Of a stretch of DNA of 64,000 bases, positions 12,801-26,142 are shown one piece after another. Numbering within the stretch: position 1 is the first letter of the stretch; each line of letters begins with the position of its first letter. Source of the DNA: Branchiostoma floridae (lineage: Eukaryota > Chordata > Leptocardii > Amphioxiformes > Branchiostomatidae). A program made the translations under genes and the position numbers. The DNA lies in assembly GCF_000003815.2 (NCBI RefSeq), contig NC_049988.1:8709321-8773320 (forward strand). Direction: 5' to 3'. The notes under the pieces were generated by a model. The model worked only from the letters and a program-made list of their open reading frames with translations. It made no database searches and had not been told where the DNA came from.

Positions 12801-15589
12801 CTACAGACGTCACAGTACACTGTCCTTCTGTGGCACACTTTTTAACCACCAGACTACTCTCATTACCTCTCATTCTGTGGAATGTGTAGCAATATTTTGT
12901 GCCTGCAAAAAAAAGGGACAGATGAATTTTCAAGATATGCATTGCAATGAAAGCAGCTCTTTCAAGTTAAAATGGAAAGGACAGCAGGGTACTATACATC
13001 TATCAAACATTCATCGATCCCAGAATTTGCAGATTGTTTGCTTTACTAAGAAGATATTGTTTTGTAGTAGTCAATTTAAAACGTGCTGAATGGGTAACGT
13101 TATATCTAACATAATATGAAGCATAATGCTTGATGTTTAACATTATACTTGAAGGAAATGTGCACATGCACTGTTAATAGAGGTGCCCAAGTCTCAGAAA
13201 AAGAAAGATCTCTACTATAACTGTGTTACATTACTCTACTTGAAGAAACTAATCTTAATTCTAGAAAGAAGAGAATCTTACCTTGTGGACACCAAACATC
13301 AGGTGCCCATCTGTTACAGTGATAGTTGTTTTCTGCACCGTCCACACATGTCCAGCACTTCATACTGTTGACATATGGGGTGGCTGAAAAAAGCATCGTA
13401 GAAGTATATTTAAAAACGTTAAAGAATCCAGGAGTAGCAAGTATGATATATCCTGCAGTTGCAAGGTAACCTGGAATTCAGACTTTTAGGGCTTACACAA
13501 AGGGCTTGGACAAAATTTCCTGAGGGCATGTTGTACCTGGTGCTGAAGAGCTACATTTTGTAGCCTGGAGGCTAGGCCCTGGCAAGAGTCTGGATTCCGG
13601 GTTAGTTCTTTTTTGATAGGGAAAAGGTACCAGCTCCCAAATGATGATTGTGTTAACAACTTAACTTGTTGTTTTCACAAAGTTTGATTTAAGGTACTGA
13701 GTAACTGTCACAGATAACCTGAACCAGTATACCTCAACTACATGTACCTTTACCTTTACCTAGTCCCATCCTCATGTACTGGTATGAAATTCAATGAAAT
13801 CAACTTCAAGATACTTTGGGAATCACTTCTTTAGAAATGTTATTGTTAGGAAACGGCCAAGGAAAAAAATATCAATTTGATTTTAGTGTTTTTTCCTGTC
13901 TTCCTTTGCAGGAATTAGAAACTGATGTCTAGTTGAAATTTTGTAGTAATTCTAAATTTAGTTAGTGGTGTTAGATATTAAATGTAGTTAGTGGTGTTTT
14001 TGCTTTGTTTGTGTCAGGAACCTCTGCACACATTTTGAAACATGGGATCACTTACATGACAGTAAACAATACTACAAGACTACAAGGATAAAGTTAATTG
14101 GGCCAGATCCACTGATCTAAACACCATTACTAATCCTCTGTAAATGGATACAAAATTACTCCACCTTAAAAGTACTCCAGCAATTTACTTACAAGTCCTG
14201 CATCAAAGTCTTCCCGAAGATAAACAAAGTCGAGAAATCTTAGAAAGATTTTTAGGAGTAAGCTGCCTGTTGATAATTACTGAGCAAAAGCCTTCGGTCC
14301 TTAAATGTACAAAAGTTATCTCTGTTCCTGATGCCTATCACACCTCTTCCTTCCCTTGATAGATAAAGGAAGTGTATATGTGACAGACTGACCCAGAAAT
14401 CTACTTCTATGACTGGAAACACTTTAGGTCTAATTAAGTTTGTAAAGTACAGAAGCAGTCAGGCTGTTGTACATCTTTTGAATCAGTTCCGGTCAACTAT
14501 TAAAGCATCACCCACCACTATATCATCATCACCTGTGCCCTTGAGAATATAGATACTGGTACACAATATCTAAACATGTGGGAGTAAATTTGATTGTAGA
14601 TGATCTGCTTGTAACAAATTCTGTTTACTTTGCCATCATGAAGTTCTTTCTAGGTTTATGAAGAAAGTATACAACAGGTGACCTATATGAAGTGGTCAAA
14701 TTCAGAACCACTTCTATTTGATGTTTTCTTCAAGCAAAATTGTTCAGATATAGACAGTTAATCTTAAGGTTAACACATCAAAAGTATCTGCAGCAAGAAA
14801 ATCCGAGGCAGATATCACCCTTTCACATACATCTATGTCAGAAACACAGACAAACAAGCCAAAAAATGCTATTTGTGACCAAAAATGCATAAAATAATTT
14901 TGCCCAAGGCAATCTACATCAGTTGATGAAAGACAAGGCTCCTTTCTGTCACATGTATGGAGATTATTTAATGTCAATCAGGTGTAAACTAGTTTCCTGG
15001 AGAATGATTTTTTCATAGTTTTGACTTTAATGGGTCAAGATGCATCTAGCACTATTGTGAAAATAGAAGGGGCAATTGTCTTAATTTCTGAGCAAAGTGC
15101 TTGGTGAAAGACCTTGCTGCATGCCCTTGACTCCAAAATTAAAATACCTATGCACAGCCTGAGCAGTTTTTAAATCTTAAATATCATTGCAATAGTGGGA
15201 TACTTTCAGCTTCTATACACCTGCGACCAAACAAATGTTATGATCTAGGAGTCGACCTTACATGTACTGATTTCACTGTCTTGTGTATGTTTCTCTTTCA
15301 GGCAAAACCTTGACACTGTATTTCGTCTTATTTCATACATCATAGCTAAGGAAGCAGCTTTGACAAATCTGATTCAATTCTGTCAATCATTTCCCCTCAA
15401 CCAGAAAATAGGAAACTCATACTCACTGACTGGATATGTCGGTACAATCCACTCCATTCCCTTCACCAAGTCCATCAACAGCAGGAAAATTAGCAAGAAA
15501 AGTCTCCCAGTTCTTTCAACTCTCGACTCTACACAGAACACAGTCCAGATGTCTTGTCCAATATGAGGTAACATCCAACTCGGCAGCAT
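9803..15589 (-). CDS. LYPD6-like GPI-anchored LU-domain protein, gene B (4 coding exons)
   Basis: Minus-strand coding exons are 15589-15427 (start uncertain), 13383-13282, 12902-12766 and 9976-9803. Phases 1, 1, 0 and exon 2/3 lengths (102 and 137 bases) equal those of gene A. Hallmarks: [54 protein letters not shown] sequon and a hydrophobic tail (FLSTVLACLLVFYHY) for GPI attachment follow, then TAG at 9805-9803. Using the ATG at 15589 the product is 191 residues; in-frame ATGs at 15640 and 15574 give 208 or 186. Exon 1 encodes a hydrophobic run (LFLLIFLLLMDLV) but with an unusually long N-terminal lead, so the start or a further 5' exon is unsettled. Intron 3 is 2.8 kb and holds two inverted-repeat elements. 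Likely a cell-surface protein like gene A; function by family only. Confidence 0.88.
10040..10290. mobile_element. Foldback (hairpin) MITE-like element in intron 3 of gene B
   Basis: An arm at about 10045-10097 (ggtcgtatctcactgcattt, then ggcgccggtgcggcactg) is matched in reverse complement by an arm at 10226-10275 (gaaccccgcagtgccacacc, then agtgccccaagtgcaggg). About 130 bp of AT-rich spacer separate them. The arms are GC-rich against AT-rich surroundings. The element lies some 70 bp upstream of the exon 4 acceptor of gene B. No obvious target-site duplication was identified. Confidence 0.65.
11811..12706. mobile_element. Non-autonomous TA-flanked inverted-repeat element (Tc1/mariner/pogo-like MITE)
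   Basis: The element starts cagtcaaacctgt and ends with the reverse complement acaggtttgactg. The two ends also share a gcggccac block just inside, giving imperfect terminal inverted repeats of about 25 bp. It is flanked on both sides by TA (11809-11810 and 12707-12708), as expected for TA-targeting Tc1/mariner or pogo elements whose ends begin CAGT. Near both ends short gtggccactatag / ggtggccg motifs recur as subterminal repeats. The 896-bp body has no transposase-like reading frame and includes a CpG-rich patch around 12480-12600. It sits in intron 3 of gene B, 59 bases from the donor of exon 3. Confidence 0.8.
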
Positions 15590-17581
15590 TGTCACACTTG
15601 TTCCTTCCTTCTTGTGTCCACCATCAACCTTTTTGCACATGGATACATAGAGAAACGGAGGTCACATCTAACTGGTCCTGTGCTTAACACGATTACGTAG
15701 CCAAGCGGCTATCAGTAAATTATCAGGTGCGGTGACGTCCTGGCTGTTTCGAGTTCCCACAGTATCTCGGAGGACCTGCTTGGTGGCTCCAGACTAATCA
15801 AGGCTCCTTGGGCTAATCAAATACTTGGAGATCTAATAACTAAAGTAAGTCAGAGCTCTGCAGAGGAGATTTCAAAATGATCATCATCTTGACAAGAGCC
15901 TTGGGGTACAGCAACTGGTATAGGGTCTTCATGGGGAGTGTGACCTTGGTAATGACTGACAGTTGATCTAGGGAACAGTGGCAGTGTATTACTGTGCACC
16001 AAGATGGGCTCTGATGGACAAATTCAGCCTAGCGGCCAGCTATATCACATACAGGATGGAGTGGAAGTTCTAATGAGAAGGCAATTGAATCTGTAGGAGA
16101 GAAAAAAGAAATACATTTGTCATTTGTCTTTATCACTTAAGGTTCTGGCAGTAGAATAAGTAAGATAAGTTCTCTAGCTAAGAAAAACACATCTCAAAAG
16201 CAAGCCGAAAATATGCCAAAACGTCCAAAGTTTCAGAAACCCTCATATACATACAGATAAAACCAGTTAAAAGGGATATCAAAAATCCTTCCTAGAGGCA
16301 GACCTTGACATGTTCTTGAAGAGGAAACTGCAGCAGTCAAAACAAACAACAGACATCAGAAAGAGTGATATAACTGGAGATAACTTGGTGATATCTTCTT
16401 CCCTTAAGACAGAACTCCGCCTCAAGACTCTACTTCCTTATAGGTTAGGATGAGTCCCCAAAGGAGGCCATCATTGGGAAAATCCTCACCAGATGGAAAG
16501 AATGACTGGAATGACTGAGGATCTTTGCCGACTCATTTGTCCAGAAAGTTAAATGATGGAGTCTCTTCCATCAGATGACATGAAGGGAAATGGTACGCAA
16601 TGACGAACACTCTCCCTCAAGCAACGTATAAGATCTAACATTTGTGACTCAGGACAATTGAATGTGTGAAACTATGTTCATTTCATGTTGCGTATCTCCA
16701 CTGGTTTTCTTTATGTATCTCCTTGTCACATTTCTTATGGATCTTATCAGCTAATTGTCAAGCTTCTGTAAAGGATTGGAGGGAGACTTGTTTGTGAACA
16801 GTAATTTCCACCTGTTCTATTCAATCATTGATTCGATGAGTCTTTCAGCAGTACTTAACATTCTGGATATGGGTGAAGTTAATTAGCATTCTTTGTAAAG
16901 AAAAATGAGGCATAATGGCATTTCCCTTTAAAATTTGAGAAATATAGATCAGTCATGTGCTAGAGCATAAAAATGATTCCAATCTTCTTCTTTGATCCTG
17001 GAATTGACATTTAAGCATTTCATGACAATAGTATACATTTTCCAATATTATTTTTTTTCAATCTATGGCATGTAACGTTATTTCTTACCCAATTTGCAGC
17101 AACTTGGTACGATGTATAGTATAGTTTAAAAATTTTGTTAATTTTTGGAAATGTCTGAAAATTGCTGTACATGGATGCCATCCATATAATCAAATCAAAA
17201 TGGCCAGTAGTTAGACACAATGACAAACATCTCAGGCACCAGTCCTACAGGATGTGGGGAACCCTGTTAGCCATGCTCTAGTATTTCTGAACCCCCATAA
17301 CTCAGAACCAGTAACTACTAGTACATTTTTATGTGCAAGCCTGTCAACAACAGAATTCATTAGAGACATCCTGTTCATTTCTGGGCTTTAATTAGGACTC
17401 GTTAGTCTGTGGTGTTTTAATGAGAGCAGGGAGTGTTCACATTGCTCAAGTTACAATCGTTTCCACCTCATAAACTTCTTATCAACATCAGAAATGCAGA
17501 GGAACAGCAAATTTGCAGAGGAAGAAACAGCTTTATGAATTAACTGTTACAGCAGTTAACATGCATCAGTTATAGTTGCAA

Positions 17582-17703
17582 NNNNNNNNNNNNNNNNNNN
17601 NNNNNNNNNNNNNNNNNNNNNNNNNNNNNNNNNNNNNNNNNNNNNNNNNNNNNNNNNNNNNNNNNNNNNNNNNNNNNNNNNNNNNNNNNNNNNNNNNNNN
17701 NNN
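17582..17703. other. Assembly gap (122 N)
   Basis: Run of N; nothing can be read here. Open frames crossing it are meaningless. Confidence 1.
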
Positions 17704-18959
17704 CATGACAAGACCTGACTCCTCAGATGGAAATGAACAAGTCTATGATGTACTTTAATACTGGCCTGTAGAAGCCATATTGTAAAGACCAAGATGTACA
17801 TGTAGCATAATACTTTCTGACACACCTGATAATCTGATCCAAAATAGTAAGGGTTTCATAAAAAAAAACTATGTTCAGAAAGGCCTCCACTTGGAAACAG
17901 GGCTGCTATAAGCCCAACTGCACAGATGGTATGCTTTGTTAAACAAGGATATCCCCACATTTATACATCCCAGATCAGTTTACTAATTCAGTACAGGCTG
18001 ATGAGGAGAAAGCCTGACCACTGTACAGAAACACCTTCAGTGACCCACTTACATATAGGCCTCCAAATTAAATATTTGTTTTATCAATTCATATCCCTCA
18101 TAAATAATTGATAGGTGACAGATGGAGGAATTGATAGAGACCAATTGCCCTGGAAATAGACAAATTCTTAGTAAATGAAAATCTGCATCAAACACCTTGA
18201 AAAAAAAAACCTTTCCCTTGTGTGACATTGGAATGATGTACACTTGCCTGTTACAGGCTAACTTTTATAGGTTCAGCACAAATGTTACTTGCAGTGGAAT
18301 AATGCTTATAGTGGACATTTATATATACTCTATAAAATGCTCACTGAGGGGTACAACTCAGACTTCTGCATGTACATTTATGCTGGGTGCTATATGGTTA
18401 ATCCCAGTGGTCACTAACCCTTCCAACCTGTTTCTCACCAAATTGTACACCTGAGAATAAATCTCATTGTCTGAAACAATGTGCAGATGCATGGTAGGGA
18501 AAGGTGTTCAGAACAATAGCAAAGTCCAAAGGGATTCTCTATTTACAGCATTGGCACCATAGAATTTTAAAAGCTCACCTGGACTGGTAAATTCCATATA
18601 CCGAACAGGTATGAAAAAAGGAATAATATTCCTTGGTTATCATACCTTCCAACTTTGTTTCTCCCTACATAGGCACCACGCCGGAACTGCAAGAACCCCA
18701 GTACTGTGAGATCACCAACAACTCACCTGATGTGTAACTGCAACGGTTGGTACTCAGGTATTTACGACCAGCACACACGTAACACGTAAATACTTCAGGA
18801 AAGGCCCAACCTCCTCCAACGGCTCTAGACTACTTCCCCTCATTGGTTGCTTAGCAACAATGTAGATTTCTCGGGGCGACGGCGGTTTTATTGTCGCCAG
18901 GTCAATTGTTTGCAAATTGCTACCCCAGTAAAGAAACATTTATAATGTTGTTAAATGAG

Positions 18960-19145
18960 CTGTTCAGAAGTCTGCAACAGGGCAGTCTCCAGCTTTAAAT
19001 TTTTCCCCTCTCCCTCATTGTTTGGGAGTTACATGTTGTCATTTTAAGCTTACAAAAATACCTTTGTTTTAGGTTTTCTCTGTTACAACAAGCAAATTAC
19101 TGTCCCAGAACAGAGGGATAGGTCCTGGAGAGAGCCCTGATCTAC
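18960..19145. repeat. Dispersed repeat, copy 1 (related to 40140-40355)
   Basis: Shares with the copy at 40140 the blocks tttgaaattttcaccctccc-like, ctcattgtttgggag, tgtcattttgagtttacaaa-like, acaagcaa and ggtcctggagagagccctg in the same order. Probably the decayed remnant of a transposable element. Confidence 0.5.
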
Positions 19146-19989
19146 GGAGAGGTAATACACAGGTCATATTGAGTCCTACCCAAAAGTTGATGAAGTTTGG
19201 AATGATTTTTTCCCGTCTCCAATTTGTTGTTGCCCTGTTTCACCCTTTTTGAAGCAGATGTGTTTCTTCTAAACCATGACGTTTTCAAACATTCAAGTCA
19301 GACAATGTACTAGTCTAGCTACATGTTCTTCAGAGAAACTCACAGTCTTATTATAATGAGTACTTGCTTATCCATTGGTGCCAAGCCTTCAGGCTCTAAC
19401 TGCTGGAACATTATGCTTTGAAAACAAACATGTACATATTTTCCTAACCGAGTACATGCACAGAAAATCATTTCAACATTTAGAAATCATCTTGACGATT
19501 TTAAAATTTTTGTTTTTTTTCCTTCGTATTTGATTTTCTTGCAATGGAGTGAGTTATGTTGTAGGATGGATGTTTGTCTTTTTAAGACAATTATAGGATT
19601 AAACTAGTCAAAAGTTCAGACAAAAGGTCAGTTCTCTATAAATCATGGCTTTCTTCATCTGTCTCCTGATAAACAGGCCCCATGCTGAGGTGTTTCTACT
19701 CCAGGAGGGCCATTATATAAATCCCTATAGCAGATGTATGGCTTCCACTTTAACTATCTTTATAGACTTTTTTGCTCATCTTGCATGCATTTCATGTGGA
19801 GTGATAATTACTCTTGTTATACTTAGTGTAGATCCAGTACGTCAGCCCATTACCTATCATGGAAAAACTCACACGTCAGGTGCAAAGAACAGGTGTACTA
19901 CAGGTGTATAGCTGACCCCCATCTGTTATCCTGACACCCATGAGTGTTGAGGATGCCAAATAAAGGCAAAAATCACATGACACTGTGGA

Positions 19990-20535
19990 GAAAGTACAGG
20001 TGTACAGGTGAGGACCTGATGCTGGGATGATAACAGTGTTGAGTGCTGCTTCCTGTGATAATATCACACCCTACAGTGTTAATATGTCAAGAAAAATAAT
20101 CCTGATGTAGCCTTGTGAAGACAACTACTTGTGACTCAAAAGTTTATCATCCCTAGGCTCAGGTCCAAGCATAACACAGCACTTTGTATGAACCAAAAAT
20201 CATAATTTTCCATTTTGAGTTAGCATCAAACAAACCAACAGACACTGTTAAAAACATAATTTCAAGTTTCCTTTGACAGATAAAACAGTTTGTTACACAA
20301 CAATTAGACTCCACCACAACCCTTGCGTGTGTGCTACAAGAAGGCCATGTTGTTAAGGTGAGAAGTACAGGTCTACAGGTGCTGAAATGATGACAGTGTT
20401 GCTACTTCCTGTATCACCTCACACCTGGTAGTAAAACATAACTTACAGTTTTGTGGCAATAGAAATATTCCCAGGTAGTCTTGTAGAGAAAACTGCTAGT
20501 GGCTCAAAAGCTGTTCATCCTTAGGCATAGACATT
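19990..20535. repeat. Diverged direct duplication, about 370-bp spacing
   Basis: Blocks in the same order at 19994-20165 and 20364-20530: agtacaggt.tacaggtg, gatga.aacagtgttg, gct.cttcctgt, ctcaaaag.t..tcatcc..aggc. The copies are clearly diverged. No coding potential is evident. Confidence 0.5.
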
Positions 20536-21258
20536 TTAACAAGACAAAAATCACTTAAATCACTTTCTGACTTTACTAACCAACCAACCAACCATGTTTG
20601 TTACTTGGATGCACAGGATGCGATTGCTGTGATAAAGGATTGGATTCCTTCATCCATCTTGAGATCTGTCAACTTTATCTTGTCTCTTCCTCTAATGTGA
20701 CCCTTTAGGGTGGGATTAACCAACTTTTGTTCCGCCTGATTTCTTAACACATTTCACATCTTGTTAACAACACCTGGATCAAAATAAATCTTCTACTGCA
20801 AGATATCCTACACGTATATGCATTTGTTTCTGTCAAAAATGTATGTTTATACATAATCAACTCTATTCATGACTTTCTGACTTTTGCTAAGACAACAGGA
20901 TACCACTCTGACTTATATGAACTCTTACCTGAGTCATGATACCTATATCGACTCAAGCCACATATTGTCTTCGTTCTATCATAATTACAAAAATATATTG
21001 CATTCATTTTGTAAACAGGTGACATATATAGTTCATTTAGGTATTGGCTTTACTTGTTTTGTGCATCTAAAACTCCAGGGGATACTTTGGCACATTGGAA
21101 AATTAGTAACAGGGAAAATTACACTAGATCAATGTAGACAATTACATCCATCAATGACACTTAGCTATGTATTCTGGTCAAAATTCAATTGTAGTCTTGT
21201 GTTAGGGGTGTCAGAACATAGGGGCCATCAGAACATATTACTGTCGGAACATTGGGGT

Positions 21259-21260
<2 letters not shown>

Positions 21261-21328
<68 letters not shown>
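21261..21328. repeat. (AC)34 microsatellite
   Basis: Uninterrupted alternating AC for about 68 bases. Long open frames that pass through it on both strands (poly-HT and poly-CV) are artefacts of the repeat. Confidence 0.97.
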
Positions 21329-21330
<2 letters not shown>

Positions 21331-24300
21331 CTGATCTTGTGCGGACATTGTTCTCTTCTAAAGCACTGTATATGATTAAACCACTACCTGCAGCTATGGA
21401 ACAAAACTGAAAGCTGAATATAACATTTCGCATGTGTGCTATAAGATTTCTTGTTACGAATAGCAGTGTATTAAATAGTCAACAGATCAAAAGAGAAAGT
21501 ACATGAGTACATGAGTCCAAGAATGTACTTTTTTGCTATATAATTAATGCTATAAATTTATGTATTTTGAACAAAACCAGTTTTGGTGGTTTCAGATAAC
21601 ATAATTACAGAGATTAAGGGTTTCATTCTGAGAATGCTCCAGGGCGCCGTTTGTGGCCATACAAGCACATGATCATTATGGAAGCTGGCTCCATTGTATG
21701 TGTGCTGTGTAAACAACACATATCTTGCATGAATAACGTTACATGGATCCAGAACATGTAACAATATGGTTACAGATATATACGCTGAATATAACTTTCT
21801 ATTATGATATACTATCAACTATTATGATTATAATTATCCAAACATTTTGTACCTGCTCCTATATCCAACACTGTCATATGGGCAAAAGTTCTACACTTTG
21901 TAAAAGCTGTGCTGGACCAGTAATACACACAAATTTATGCTGCTACTGTAAAAATGCATTTAAATTTGAAGTGATATTTCAAATGTAGTGATCTCTGTGA
22001 TTTTGAGTTCCTGATAGCACATCATCACATGCTGCCACTTTATTGATTAATGGAAATGCCAGTGCCTTACAGACAGACAGACAGAAACCATCTAATAGAG
22101 ACTCGGAAAGGGTGCTACAGACAGACACAACAGTCGCTATCATCAGCAGTGACTAGTGCTGGCATGTGGACTAGTCACATTTAACCCCTTTGTCAAGCTT
22201 TAATAGCATACTATTATTGTTTTCACCTGGTTACCTGAGTTCACCCTCTAGTGGACTGATGTGGTACTGCAGCCATTTAAAGGAATTAAATATACATGTA
22301 TTACATGTACATTGTAGCTTGCTTTTGCCATATATGTGGTGGGTCTACAAGCAGACCTATGGTGTTTTCAATTGGTATACCTCCTTAGTGGAAGAACTTT
22401 TATGGGATTGCATGGAATAGTGGAAATACTGATATTATGAAACGTTAAAAGACACACTAAATTGCATGTTTAGCTGCAGCTTTCTGCAATCACAGTGTTT
22501 TTTGGGGGAAATGAAATGAAGCAGAAAACACTTTTCATCTTGTTTGCTGGGGAGGAAATCTGCTTAAACAGATATTGTTGCTGCTTATTAGTGATAAAAC
22601 AGTGTCCCTTTGTTGTTGTACCAGCTATGTGGACATCGTTACACTTTGGCTCCCTTGGGAATAAACACCTGACTGATCTCTTTCATTAAAAACTAAACTT
22701 TAAAGAGTTTGGGAAAGTCAACCATACAGATTTTCAACAAAGTTAAGGACGACTGGGATACATTCACAGTTACACTGCCTCAAGTGACTTGAATAGAATA
22801 AAAATGATACTCAGCCAGTGAAGTGCCCTTAACTTCATTTGTGAAGACATTAAGATAACTGGCCCTTAACTAATTGGCTTGAAGAAATACAAACTGTCAT
22901 TGTACATCATAGCTACAGAAGCACCAGCTATAAGGTGCTCTATGAAAATTTGTATACTTAAGTAATAGCTCAATTTAACCTTAAAGCACTACTTTGCAAG
23001 AACTCATAGTACAGAACATACTACTCATGAAACAGAGGGTACTTCTCTTTCAGAAGATAACAGCTGGGATTGTTAGGAGCTTCTATCAGTAACTTCATTG
23101 ATGTTCGGGGAATGATTGTCATTTAAGAGGCTGGAATTTTACTAAAGGCACCAGACCTACCACAGACTTCAAGATGTGTACAAGTGGTCAATGTATAAAT
23201 ATCCCAGTCCATTACACTGTCAATCATCAACTTGTTGCTATCAAACAGATGTATTAATGAGGCACCTAACAGTACATATCACCTCATGACATGGATTCAG
23301 GATTCCTAGTAGAACTGTTATCCTTTATGAAATGAAAGCTAAATTCCTGGACACTCTTTTAGTCTGTAAAGAGGTAGAGAGATATTTTTTGCAGGACATT
23401 GATTATTTGTAGCTGGGCTGCTATATTTGCACCCTCAAAAAAATTTGAGGAAGCAAATAAGCCCCTGTAGTAACTCAGAGGGGAAATTGAATACATTTTG
23501 TAACAACCTTAAGTTTGCCTCTTTAACCCAATGCCAAAATCTATAGTATACAACAGCCTGATAAAAGATGGTCAATGTAAACGTTAGGTTGGCTATTTCT
23601 CCACATTTTACTGAAGGGGACTGCATCATTTCTTTATAATATGCTTATCTACAGGGCAAAGAAAGTGACATGTATACTGTACTTGCTTCAAACAAAATAT
23701 AAACAAATCTTATCAATAACAAGATAAGGAGATATTTGGGTCCTTTTCCTTATCTAGTCCTTACAGTCCATCCAAGATAATTGTAAGGAAAAAGTATTAC
23801 AAAGACGTAGTTCAGTCGATAGGTTGAAAGGGGCACACTTTTAGGCTTAGAGATAGTGTTCTTTGAACTCGTGATAAACAAACAAGAAAACAATCTGCAA
23901 ATGGGAGAGGGCATTTTCAACATTCCTTACAAACTACAGAATTTTCAGTTCGAGGAGATCTGAATTGATACAGTAAATACTCATATTTTCATACAATCAT
24001 TGCTTGGTGATGTAAGCATCATTCTGTACTTACATTGACACTGGTTTCATCAGAAGAAAACTGCTGATATCATAGCAAACCAGCCACTGTACTTTCACTC
24101 ATCTTACAGGTCTGCCAGTCACTACTGTACAGTAATGGTACGCTCCCAAATCCACCAACTATATGACTTACACTGACCTGAGTGACCAGAGAAATGGAAA
24201 TAATTAGGATTTAGGTAAACACTCCTTCTGGGGTGGTCACCTCTTAAGGTTTTTATCAAAAAGGCTCCACCTCTTACAACTACAGCCATGGATTATACTG

Positions 24301-25920
24301 TGACTTATAGTCAAGATACCTGTTGCCAAGTGACTGTCAACATTTTGTGGAACAAAAGCTTTCAAAAGAGTTTTTTTCTGTCTAAAAACCCAAAGATGAT
24401 TTCGTATTCAATGAAGTTTCGAGAGTCTCTCTGTAACTAATGCTGTTTATGAATGTTTGTCACAGGTAAGACATTAGAGTTTCTTTCTAAAAAAAAAACG
24501 ATTGAAATTGACTAGGAAATTGACTGGTTAACATGTCATATTTCAACGTATACCATACAGGTTACATGTACTTGATTTTAACTTAATTTGATGTAAACAT
24601 TTATTCTGAGTTTTTTGAAATTACAATAGTTTCATTCAAGATGACCAGCCCCCAGAACTTGAGTGAAAGTGCATGTAGTAGAAGAAAAAAACATGACATC
24701 AATTTTTCCTGGCCATATTAGTCATATTAGCTCATTGTGACCATTTGGAAAACAAACTATTAAATACAAAATGTATCTACATGTATAACTGTTTCAAAGC
24801 ATGAAGAGCACAACCTGTTAAAGGAGGTCGACTTTGAGTTTGAAGCCTTCTTTTTAGAAATTACAAATCAGTTCCTGGCTGTTTCTCCAGTATAAATCCA
24901 TGTCCTTATCGATAATCTCAGAGTGTGATACCATCAGAGATGTATGATAAACCAAGAAGTGTGTCATGATCTAGATTAAACCAAACAAAAGGTGTTGTTT
25001 TACCTGTAACAAAAGATGGTCCATTAGCTTAAACCAGAGTATACAGATAATTGTTCACACTTTTACCATTACACGGCTCAATTCTTGGGTAGAGAGGTTC
25101 AAAATACCAGCTATTCATTCCTGTAAGCAAAAAGAAAAGCAGGAAAGCAAACATTGTTGATAAATGTAATACAAGATCCCATCTGCATTAGTTGCTTAAC
25201 ATTTTTACATATCGAATAACTTCTGATGAGTTCTCCTTGCTCTCACGACTTAGGATAATCTAAGGTTACACAGACCATTGCACAAATGCTGTAGGAAAAG
25301 GGCTGTCATGTCTGCAATGCTGGGCGAATTCAGACCATTTCGATACCCGAAGACTTAAATATATACCCGTCGAGCGGATATGCCCATCCCGCATCAGATA
25401 AATGAACCCACAGGTACACGATGTAGTGCTATCAGCTCTCCTGATCCCCATGTGCACACACAAAGATATTAGCCATGATCTTTCTGGGATATAAATATAC
25501 TACACCTGAGACTAGAACAAATTTAACCCTTGTGGATTACTGATTCAGAAATAAACATGGGAGCTGATAACCATACCATGACAAAATCTTCTCGTTATTC
25601 TTAAAAATAGATACTACCGGTAAGAGGTATCTTAACGTTTCCACAATAAGCCAAAAACTCTTATCCAACCTTACCAATTGTTGTTGCCTTTATGGCCTGC
25701 TGAACTGGAGTGGATAGGGTCTAGCTATCTTCAAATTTCTGCCTTAATGTTGTATGTTGAAGGGTTTCCTGGGAAATCAAACTAAAGATTTCTTTTACAG
25801 ATACACAGAATTATCATACTCAGCATGATATCATTGTTGACAAATTGATTTGTTTTGACTTAAAGCAAAAGAAAGGAAATTACACACTTCAGTTGATTCA
25901 GTTTTCTTTTAAACAATTAG

Positions 25921-26142
25921 GTATACCGTATCCCCCTGGAGAGCCTCCTCAAGGCAGGAGGACACATGTCTGGCACTGCTCATCACCACCTGCTGGTCCT
26001 GAAGGCTCTGACAGACATGACCATCTCCAGTCCACAGAACCAATTCATTATCACTCCCATCACCAAGGGAGAACAGGGCATGGCATTGATAGCCACAGGA
26101 CTGTCTGCTGGAGTCTTGAGAGAGAAACCCCGCTGTCCTTGA
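25921..26142 (+). CDS. Candidate terminal coding exon of an unrecognised gene
   Basis: A pyrimidine-rich acceptor (gttttcttttaaacaattag, AG at 25919-25920) opens a 73-codon frame ending in TGA at 26140-26142. An AATAAA follows at 26301-26306. Codons look biased (CTG, ATC, ACC, AAG, GGA frequent), unlike neighbouring DNA. The product starts VYRIPLESLLKAGG, contains HHHLLVLKALTDM and QFIITPIT, and ends LREKPRCP. I do not recognise a family. No matching upstream exons were found on this strand, so it may be the last exon of a dispersed gene or a decayed gene fragment. Acceptor phase would be 0. Confidence 0.4.
   Translation, partial: VYRIPLESLLKAGGHMSGTAHHHLLVLKALTDMTISSPQNQFIITPITKGEQGMALIATGLSAGVLREKPRCP

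Larger units (their letters stand above)
15690..25920. other. Gene-poor stretch between gene B and the 25.9-kb exon
   Basis: Holds an assembly gap, the dispersed repeat at 18960, the duplication at 19990 and the (AC)n tract. Short (ccaa)n at about 20578 and (agac)n at about 22069 are also present. A possible short exon at 18674-18739 (after ccctacatag) runs 21 codons to TAA but is too short to claim. Confidence 0.5.

Noticed and set aside
18674-18739. Short open stretch after an acceptor-like ccctacatag (TTPELQEPQYCEITNNSPDV, stop)
   Set aside because: Only 21 codons, no partner exon or poly(A) signal nearby; not enough to claim an exon.
20884-21375. 163-codon open frame on +
   Set aside because: Its right third is a poly-HT run from the (AC)n microsatellite; the rest has no coding bias, splice context or family resemblance.
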